DNA of 11,878 bases. It comes from Anaerolineales bacterium (GTDB taxonomy: Bacteria > Chloroflexota > Anaerolineae > Anaerolineales > DRMV01). Location of the stretch: assembly GCA_027026295.1 (NCBI GenBank), contig JALVOR010000048.1, forward strand, positions 1,769 through 13,646, given 5' to 3'. The notes below the pieces were generated by a model that saw only the letters and a list, made by a program, of their open reading frames with translations, ran no database searches and was not told the origin of the DNA. Of this stretch, positions 7,457 to 11,878 are shown piece by piece. A program made the translations under genes and the position numbers. Position 1 is the stretch's first letter, and each line of letters begins with the position of its first letter.

Positions 7457-8410
7457 TCAGGCTTCTTCGGTGTCGCCGGTGTTGTCTTCGGCGGTCTCTT
7501 CGGCAGCGGATGCTTCCTCAGCAGCGGGTGCTTCCTCGGCTTGCCCTTCGGCGGTTTCTTCAGCGGCAGGTGCTTCAGCGGCTTCCATTTGCTGAATCTT
7601 TTCGAGGGTGGCAGCACCCAGCAGTTCGTCTTCGCCCAGTTCGGGTTGGGCTTCGGCTTCAGCCTGGGGAGCAACCTTTGCAGCAGCCTGGGCCGCGGCT
7701 TCTTCTGCTTCGGCTTGCTCTTTCTCGCGAATTGCCTTGCCTTCCAGCACAGCGTCGGCAATTTTACCCACGATGAGTTTGATGGCACGAATGGCGTCAT
7801 CGTTGGAAGGGATGACGTAATCAACGTCGGTGGGGTCACAGTTGGAATCCACCACCGCGACCACGGGAATGCCAAGGCGGTTGGCTTCCTTGATAGCGAT
7901 CTCTTCACGGCAGACATCGACCACAAACACCAGGGCAGGCAGGCCATTCATGTTGCGCAGGCCGCCCACGCGCTGGCGCAGGCGCTCGATCTGACGGGTG
8001 AGGCGCAGGGCTTCCTTTTTGGTCAGGCGGGAAAACTCACCGGCATCGCGGCGGCGTTCCAGTTCTTCCAGGTAGCGCACGCGCTGACCGATGGTGCGCC
8101 AGTTGGTCAGGGTGCCGCCCAGCCAGCGGTAGTTGACATAGGGCATGCCGCAGCGCGTCGCCTCTTCGGCGATGGTTTCCTGCGCCTGGCGCTTGGTGCC
8201 CACGAAGAGCACCTGACCGCCCTCGGCGGCTGTGCGCCGCACCAGGTCGTAGGCCTGCCGCAGGGCTTTTTGGGTGATTTGCAGGTTGAGGATGTGGATG
8301 CCATTGCGCTCGGTGAAGACATACGGGCGCATTTTGGGGTGCATTTTGCGGGTGCGATGTCCGAAATGCACGCCACATTCCAGCATGGTTTTCATCGAAA
8401 CCAGAGCCAT
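7457..8410 (-). CDS. rpsB: 30S ribosomal protein S2 with long acidic C-terminal tail
   Basis: S2 (317 residues) is a small-subunit protein needed late in 30S assembly and for S1 binding. The canonical body spans residues 1-~228: [22 protein letters not shown] split as [10 protein letters not shown] (9-18) and RTRKMHPKM, then [60 protein letters not shown] and [17 protein letters not shown]. Residues ~231-317 are an extra Ala/Glu-rich acidic tail, with near-duplicate segments such as [13 protein letters not shown] and [11 protein letters not shown] short Leu-containing helix ([18 protein letters not shown], 259-276) lies in its middle. The ATG at 8410 is chosen because AGGAGGT lies 8 bases upstream. 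It is first in the rpsB-tsf-pyrH operon, behind a strong promoter and a structured leader. Confidence 0.97.
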   Translation of the reverse strand: MALVSMKTMLECGVHFGHRTRKMHPKMRPYVFTERNGIHILNLQITQKALRQAYDLVRRTAAEGGQVLFVGTKRQAQETIAEEATRCGMPYVNYRWLGGTLTNWRTIGQRVRYLEELERRRDAGEFSRLTKKEALRLTRQIERLRQRVGGLRNMNGLPALVFVVDVCREEIAIKEANRLGIPVVAVVDSNCDPTDVDYVIPSNDDAIRAIKLIVGKIADAVLEGKAIREKEQAEAEEAAAQAAAKVAPQAEAEAQPELGEDELLGAATLEKIQQMEAAEAPAAEETAEGQAEEAPAAEEASAAEETAEDNTGDTEEA

Positions 8411-8543
8411 AGAAAAGTACCTCCTGTTAGCGTTTTGCCTCCGCTTCCGTCTTCCCCGCACGGCACCAGAGCAAGGCCCATTGCCCTGGCACGCACCGGC
8501 GAGTCGGGAAGCGTGCGAATTTAACCCCCGCGATGGCGGGGGT
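8411..8543 (-). promoter_or_regulatory. Structured 5' leader of the rpsB operon
   Basis: The ~133-base untranslated leader starts with an 8-bp GC hairpin, 8524-8531 paired with 8536-8543, at the predicted 5' end. Farther in, 8466-8474 pairs with 8481-8489 (CCAGGGCAA with TTGCTCTGG, one G-U). An outer stem is possible between 8451-8456 and 8506-8511 (CTTCCC with GGGAAG). It ends with the AGGAGGT ribosome-binding site. It may be an S2 autoregulatory leader (inference); I cannot match it to a known motif by eye. Confidence 0.5.
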
Positions 8544-8549
8544 GGCGTG

Positions 8550-8578
8550 AGTATATCACGGGTGGGGGAATTCGTCTA
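8550..8578 (-). promoter_or_regulatory. Extended -10 promoter of rpsB-tsf-pyrH
   Basis: On the minus strand TAGACG (-35, 8578-8573, 4 of 6) and TATACT (-10, 8555-8550, 5 of 6) are 17 bases apart. A TGA just before the -10 box gives the extended TGn motif. Transcription should start near 8543. The promoter lies directly beside the left end of repeat element copy B (8585). Confidence 0.75.
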
Positions 8579-8584
8579 CATTTT

Positions 8585-9019
8585 GTAACTATTCAGTCCC
8601 AAAGAGAAACTACGGATTACGCGAAGAAAACCACAGAAGACACCGAAATAAGACGCTATCCGAAAAATATTGTGGTGTCATTGCGAGCCCCCCTCGCTGC
8701 GCTCGGCGCAGGCTCCGGGGCGAAGCAATCCCCCTTTTTATCGGTCAGGAGACTGCTTCGGCGGGCTTCGTCATTGCTCAGACCGCCTCGCAGTGACACA
8801 TCTGCAAAGAATTTTCGGTTAGGCTCTAAGGCAATTCGTGAAGCGTTGCTTCGTCAATTCGTAGAAAACCAAAGCAACACCACACCAAATTCAACCTCCT
8901 CTGTGCCTCGGCATTATCCCTTCTTGGCGGTCTTGGCATCATCCTGGAAGCCCTGGCGTTAAAAAAAACATGTGCATCCGTGTCATCCGTGGCCCATCTT
9001 CCCAAGGGTGAACAGTTAC
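8585..9019. repeat. Non-coding composite element with terminal inverted repeats, copy B (435 bp)
   Basis: The left end, GTAACTATTCAGTCCC (8585-8600), is matched by the right end 9006-9019, whose reverse complement is GTAACTGTTCACCC. Inside the left end, GAGAAACTACGGA recalls GAGAAACCACGGA of copy A. The right arm shares TGTGCATCCGTG, GTCATCCGTGG and GAACAGTTAC with copy A. The centre is larger: it holds a different palindromic repeat (8675-8799), CAATTCGT words at 8831-8862, and a region with CCTCTGTGCCTCGG and CTTGGCGGTCTTGGC. I see no gene in this 435-bp stretch. It separates the divergent rpsB and tRNA-Gln promoters. Confidence 0.75.
8675..8799. repeat. Nested palindromic repeat (GTCATTGCGAG family)
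   Basis: The outer ends, GTGTCATTGCGAG (8675-8687) and CTCGCAGTGACAC (8787-8799), are inverted copies with one mismatch. An inner pair, CGAAGCAATCCCC (8721-8733) and GGAGACTGCTTCG (8748-8760), can also pair with one mismatch. The 125-bp unit would fold into one long hairpin. Similar TCATTGCGAG...GAAGCAATC repeats are common in Chloroflexota, Deltaproteobacteria and other genomes (recollection, not checked). Confidence 0.7.
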
Positions 9020-9060
9020 GCTTCGACATCACTTGCCTGCGCCCAGGCACGCGCTTTTGT

Positions 9061-9089
9061 TTGCCTCACCTTCGCGAATGTGATAAAAT
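9061..9089 (+). promoter_or_regulatory. Promoter of tRNA-Gln
   Basis: TTGCCT at 9061-9066 (4 of 6) and TAAAAT at 9084-9089 (5 of 6) are separated by 17 bases, with TGA before the -10 box. Transcription would start near 9096, six bases before the mature tRNA. Confidence 0.7.
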
Positions 9090-9101
9090 TGCCCGCACTG
9101 T

Positions 9102-9173
9102 TGGGGTGTGGTGCAATCGGCAGCACAGCGGACTTTGGATCCGTTAATCCTGGTTCGAGTCCAGGCGCCCCAG
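9102..9173 (+). tRNA. tRNA-Gln (anticodon UUG)
   Basis: A complete cloverleaf. The acceptor stem is TGGGGTG (9102-9108) with CGCCCCA (9166-9172, one G-U) and discriminator G9173. The D stem is GTGC with GCAC (9111-9114, 9123-9126). The anticodon stem is 9128-9132 with 9140-9144, and its loop CTTTGGA holds anticodon TTG at 9135-9137. The variable loop has four bases. The T arm is CCTGG-TTCGAGT-CCAGG (9149-9165). The 3' CCA is not encoded (CCT follows) and must be added after processing. It is the only RNA gene in the window and is transcribed alone, from its own promoter to its own terminator. Confidence 0.97.
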
Positions 9174-9178
9174 CCTGG

Positions 9179-9204
9179 AAAGACGGGCTCCGCGCCCGTC
9201 TTTT
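9179..9204 (+). terminator. Intrinsic terminator of tRNA-Gln
   Basis: AAAGACGGGC (9179-9188) pairs with GCCCGTCTTT (9194-9203) across a 5-base loop, ending in TTTT. It begins six bases after the tRNA. Confidence 0.85.
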
Positions 9205-9351
9205 GCATTTTGGCGTGCAACATCTGTTCAGCCCCGATGTGTGAGATAATTGGGGCAGTGCAGGGAACACACACAAAAGGCACAAAAATCCAAAAAAACT
9301 CGCAACCGCTCATGAATTATGCTGGCTCTCCCGCAAGCAGAGGAGGCAAAA

Positions 9352-10185
9352 ATGTTTAAGCGATGGTGGCTGATGGGCATATTTGGCCTGGCTTTCATGG
9401 TGCTTGGCGGGTGTTCCTGGCCGCCTTTCGCCGCTGCCGCACCGCCACCCACAATGACCATCCCACCGCCCACTGCCGCGAAAGCCCCTCTCGAAACGCC
9501 TGCCCCTTTGCCCACAACCACACCTGTACCTGCCCTGACGCCTTCCCCTACCACTTCCCCGGCAACCAGCCTGCGCCCTTGCGTTCCCCAACACCCTGAG
9601 CGCAAAACGCTGAACATGGACAAAGACCAGTTGCTGCACGGCGGGTTGCTGCTGGTGCTCAATGCAGGGATGCCCCTGCCCAACCTCGACCGCGCCCTGC
9701 AACGCGCCGGGCTGGGCGGCTACCCGCAAGCCGCACTTTCGGTGGATATGAACGGTGACCATTTCGAAGATGCCGTAGTGGCGTTGCTGCTTTCCCCGCA
9801 GACACAGCCACCTCAGGGCGCACTGCTCATCTACCTCTGCAACAAGGGGCAGTACGCGCCCCCCGTTGTGTTCCAGGAACCCGCCGACCGCTATGCGTGG
9901 GGCATGCCCATCGTCCACTTTGCCCAGGACATGAACGCCGATGGCCGCACCGAACTGGTGGTTTCTGCCGTCCACTGCGACACCAACTGCGCGGAGAAAT
10001 TCGCCATTCTGGGCTGGCGCGATGGCGGCCTGCGTGACCTGCTGGAAGATGCTGCCCAGCCTTTCCCCTCGCCGGTGCCTTTCCTTGCAGACCCCAACGG
10101 GGATGGCATTCTGGATTTCATTATAGAAACCAGCAGCGGCGAGCGGCTGGTGTGGCATTACCAAAACGGCGTTTGGAAGCGGTGA
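9352..10185 (+). CDS. Putative lipoprotein with Thr/Pro-rich linker and FG-GAP-like calcium motifs
   Basis: A 277-residue predicted lipoprotein of unknown role on the cell surface. The signal peptide (MFKRWWLMGIFGLAF...) ends at the lipobox VLGGC, with the lipidated Cys21. Residues ~24-74 are a low-complexity Pro/Thr/Ala linker. The globular part (~85-277) carries three regularly placed Asp-rich loops: DMNGDHFED (132-140), DMNADGRTE (193-201) and DPNGDGILD (247-255). This D-x-N-x-D-G pattern is that of FG-GAP/VCBS or dockerin-like calcium-binding loops in beta-propeller-type proteins. A conserved-looking ending is RLVWHYQNGVW. Four cysteines (77, 163, 209, 213) could form disulphides. The ATG at 9352 is chosen because GAGGAGG sits 5-6 bases before it and the signal peptide starts there. 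tgt follows after 66 bases. Specific function unknown; calcium binding is inference. Confidence 0.8.
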   Translation: MFKRWWLMGIFGLAFMVLGGCSWPPFAAAAPPPTMTIPPPTAAKAPLETPAPLPTTTPVPALTPSPTTSPATSLRPCVPQHPERKTLNMDKDQLLHGGLLLVLNAGMPLPNLDRALQRAGLGGYPQAALSVDMNGDHFEDAVVALLLSPQTQPPQGALLIYLCNKGQYAPPVVFQEPADRYAWGMPIVHFAQDMNADGRTELVVSAVHCDTNCAEKFAILGWRDGGLRDLLEDAAQPFPSPVPFLADPNGDGILDFIIETSSGERLVWHYQNGVWKR

Positions 10186-10195
10186 GGAAGGGTCG

Positions 10196-10222
10196 CTTCG
10201 TTGCCTCGTTGCTTCGTTGCTT
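10196..10222 (+). repeat. Short tandem repeat of an 8-bp unit before tgt
   Basis: CTTCGTTG (10196-10203), CCTCGTTG (10204-10211) and CTTCGTTG (10212-10219) are followed by a partial unit. It lies in the 66-base gap between the lipoprotein gene and tgt. Confidence 0.7.
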
Positions 10223-10251
10223 GGGGCACTTACCCACTACAGAAACCCGCT

Positions 10252-11358
10252 ATGACTACTTTCACCTTTGAAATTGTCGCCACCGACGGCCATGCCCGCG
10301 CGGGCGTTTTCCACACCCCCCACGGCGACCTGCTGACGCCGGTTTTCGCACCGGTGGGCACACAGGCCACCGTCAAAGCCGTGACGCCCGCTCAATTGGA
10401 AGCCTTAGGCGCTTCGCTGGTGCTGGCGAACACCTACCACCTTTACCTGCGCCCGGGCGACGACCTGGTGGCCGAAATGGGCGGTCTGCACGCTTTCATG
10501 CAATGGCCGCACCCCATGCTGACCGATTCCGGCGGCTTCCAGGTGTTTTCCCTCGCCAAAATTCGGGAAATCGACGCCGACGGCGTGACCTTCCGCAGCC
10601 ATCTGGATGGCTCGGTGCACCGCTTTACCCCCGAAAAGTCCATCGCCATTCAGGAAAACCTCGGCGCGGACATCATCATGGCGTTGGACGAATGCCCACC
10701 GCCCCACGACCGCGCTTACAATGAGGAAGCCCTCGCCCGCACCCACGCATGGGCGGAGCGCAGCCTGCAAGCCCATACCCGCCGCGATCAGGCGCTCTTC
10801 GGCATTGTGCAGGGCGGCGTGTTCCCCGACCTGCGGGAGCAATCGGCAGAATTCATCGCCTCGTTGGGCTTCCCCGGCCACGCCATCGGCGGCCTTTCGG
10901 TGGGCGAAACCAAGGAGGAGATGTACGCGATGATTGAGGTGGTCAACGCGGTGCTGCCGCCCGAAAAGCCGCGCTACCTGATGGGCGTGGGCACGCCGCA
11001 GGATCTGATCGAGGCCGTGCGCCGCGGGGTGGATATCTTCGATTGCGTGCTGCCCACCCGCCTGGCGCGACACCACGCCGCCATGCTGCAAAACGGCGGA
11101 AGGCTGAACATGCGCCGCAATGAATTTGCCCGCGACCCGCGCCCCATCGACGAAACCTGCACCTGCTACACCTGCCAGCATTTCAGCCGCGCGTACATTC
11201 GCCACCTCATCATCGCCAAAGAGATGCTGGCCGCGACGCTGCTTTCCATTCACAACCTGCACACGCTGGTGCAACTGGCAAAAGCCATGCGCCAGGCCAT
11301 CATCGCAGGCCGCTTCGAGGCGTGGGCAGCAGTGCAATTGCAAACCGGCGGCGGCTGA
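10252..11358 (+). CDS. tgt: tRNA-guanine transglycosylase (queuosine synthesis)
   Basis: Bacterial Tgt (368 residues) exchanges guanine-34 for preQ1 in tRNAs with GUN anticodons (Asp, Asn, His, Tyr) on the way to queuosine. The TIM-barrel shows TPVFAPVGTQATVKAV, LANTYHLYLRPG, LTDSGGFQVFSL (general base D92), the GIVQGGVFPDLRE substrate loop, GLSVGE, and RGVDIFDCVLPTR with nucleophile D264. The zinc site is C303-x-C305-x2-C308 (CTCYTC) plus H334 in IHNLH. The conserved PTRxARNG stretch is altered to PTRLARHH. The ATG at 10252 is chosen because homologues begin just before FxFxxxxTDGxARAG. I see no Shine-Dalgarno before it. The upstream TTG at 10201 is in frame but would add 17 unrelated residues. 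It probably follows the lipoprotein gene in one transcript. queA and the preQ1 genes are not in the window. Confidence 0.97.
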   Translation: MTTFTFEIVATDGHARAGVFHTPHGDLLTPVFAPVGTQATVKAVTPAQLEALGASLVLANTYHLYLRPGDDLVAEMGGLHAFMQWPHPMLTDSGGFQVFSLAKIREIDADGVTFRSHLDGSVHRFTPEKSIAIQENLGADIIMALDECPPPHDRAYNEEALARTHAWAERSLQAHTRRDQALFGIVQGGVFPDLREQSAEFIASLGFPGHAIGGLSVGETKEEMYAMIEVVNAVLPPEKPRYLMGVGTPQDLIEAVRRGVDIFDCVLPTRLARHHAAMLQNGGRLNMRRNEFARDPRPIDETCTCYTCQHFSRAYIRHLIIAKEMLAATLLSIHNLHTLVQLAKAMRQAIIAGRFEAWAAVQLQTGGG

Positions 11359-11381
11359 CCTACCGCCTTCCTGAGAAGAAG

Positions 11382-11487
11382 ACCACGGCGGACACGGGTG
11401 AGCACGGATTTCCTTTGCAGTTTCTCACTCAATCTGTGCTAATCTGTGAAATCGGTGGATGTTTGTCTGCGTAATCTGTGGTTTTCC
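11382..11487. repeat. Degenerate inverted-repeat stretch related to copies A and B
   Basis: The left arm (11382-11411) has ACCACGGCGGACACGGG and AGCACGGATT. The right arm (11431-11487) has AATCTGTGCT, AATCTGTGAA, ATCGGTGG and GTAATCTGTGG. AGCACGGATT pairs with AATCTGTGCT at 9 of 10 bases. It has the same vocabulary as copies A and B but lacks the GTAAC...GTTAC ends. It fills most of the 161-base gap between tgt and uppP. I find no clear promoter for uppP in it. Confidence 0.6.
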
Positions 11488-11519
11488 TGCCAGTGCCGAG
11501 CAGCAACAAAGGAGGAGCG

Positions 11520-11878
11520 ATGACCGCACTTCAAGCCCTGATTTTGGGCATCGTTCAAGGCATTACCGAATTTCTCCCCATCTCCAGTTCCGGGCATCTG
11601 GTGCTGGTGCCTCATCTTTTGGGATGGCACATCCCTGCCGACCAAGCGTTCATCTTCGATGTGCTGGTGCAGATGGGCACCCTGGTCGCCGTGATTGCCT
11701 ATTTCTGGGAAGACCTCTGGAGCATCACCCTTGGCTTCCTGAAAGCGCTGGTCGCCCGCCGCCCGCTGGAAACCGCCGAAGCCCGCCTGGGCTGGTATCT
11801 CATCATTGCCACGGTGCCGGCGGTGATTGGCGGCCTGTGGTTCAAAGATGCGGTGGAAGCCGCCTTCGGCTCGCCGCG
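11520..11878 (+). CDS. uppP: Undecaprenyl-diphosphatase UppP/BacA, N-terminal part (3' end outside window)
   Basis: The first 119 residues of the integral membrane phosphatase that recycles undecaprenyl diphosphate to the monophosphate carrier used in peptidoglycan and other envelope polymers; overproduction gives bacitracin resistance (family knowledge). The protein starts MTALQALILGIVQGITEFLP. It holds the first catalytic motif, (E/Q)xxxE with Q13 and E17, and the serine-rich ISSSGHL with H26. These are followed by FDVLVQMGTLVAV and the beginning of later helices (WYLIIATVPAVIGGLWF). The second catalytic arginine motif is beyond the window. The ATG at 11520 is preceded by AAAGGAGG four bases upstream, an excellent ribosome-binding site. 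The gene lies downstream of tgt across a degenerate repeat and may have its own promoter. Confidence 0.95.
   Translation, partial: MTALQALILGIVQGITEFLPISSSGHLVLVPHLLGWHIPADQAFIFDVLVQMGTLVAVIAYFWEDLWSITLGFLKALVARRPLETAEARLGWYLIIATVPAVIGGLWFKDAVEAAFGSP

Noticed and set aside
7406..8524. A 372-codon plus-strand open frame opposite rpsB
   Set aside because: Antisense shadow of rpsB created by its GC-rich codons. The translation is low-complexity Phe/Gly/Leu, and the opposite strand is an unmistakable S2 gene.
8585..9019. CRISPR array or protein-coding gene in the long intergenic space
   Set aside because: There are no regularly spaced identical repeats. The short open frames have no motifs, and the inverted ends and palindromes explain the sequence better.
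9029..9313. Minus-strand open frames covering the tRNA region
   Set aside because: They run through a complete tRNA-Gln cloverleaf and its terminator, and show no recognisable protein features.
10405..11343. A 312-codon minus-strand open frame opposite tgt
   Set aside because: Antisense shadow of a complete Tgt with all catalytic and zinc residues. No motif or ribosome-binding site supports it.

Overview
The window looks like a chromosomal segment of a GC-rich bacterium (about 60% GC by eye), most probably of the Chloroflexota (Anaerolineae-like). That placement is an inference from the overall protein character: a DUF2085/DUF4126 pair, a class III cyclase with GAF and PAS domains, Thr/Pro-rich lipoproteins, and intergenic spaces full of short palindromic repeats. 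No 16S rRNA or other decisive marker is present. Nearly all of it is housekeeping DNA. I see no phage genes, transposase, CRISPR array, defence island or biosynthetic cluster.

Layout, left to right. (1) The 3' end of a type III pantothenate kinase gene (coaX), then a lone lipoprotein gene with a lectin-like beta-sandwich domain. The lipoprotein gene ends at a strong, probably bidirectional terminator. (2) On the minus strand, a compact rpsP-khpA-rimM operon (ribosomal protein S16, a KH RNA-binding protein, the 16S maturation factor RimM). khpA and rimM overlap in ATGA. (3) Divergent from it, a plus-strand operon of a DUF2085 membrane protein (possibly leaderless), a DUF4126 membrane protein and a 569-residue GAF-PAS-adenylate cyclase. 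(4) On the minus strand, rpsB-tsf-pyrH (ribosomal protein S2, EF-Ts, UMP kinase). It has a good extended -10 promoter, a structured leader, and a terminator-like hairpin directly in front of pyrH. (5) On the plus strand, tRNA-Gln(UUG) with its own promoter and terminator, a second lipoprotein with three Asp-rich calcium-type motifs, tgt (queuine/preQ1 tRNA-ribosyltransferase), and the 5' part of uppP (undecaprenyl-diphosphatase), which runs off the window.

Functional themes are translation and ribosome assembly (rpsP, khpA, rimM, rpsB, tsf, tRNA-Gln, tgt), cofactor and nucleotide supply (coaX, pyrH), envelope (two lipoproteins, uppP) and cAMP signalling (the cyclase operon).

The least ordinary part is the intergenic DNA. 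Two spaces (5736-5941 and 8585-9019) hold related non-coding elements with matching imperfect terminal inverted repeats of the form GTAACTGTTCAGCCC, and internal arms made of ACCACGGA / ACACAGA type words. A third, end-less relative lies before uppP (11382-11487). The larger element carries a second palindromic repeat of another family nested inside it (8675-8799). These look like non-autonomous, MITE-like or large-hairpin repeats. They are the best candidates here for something poorly described.
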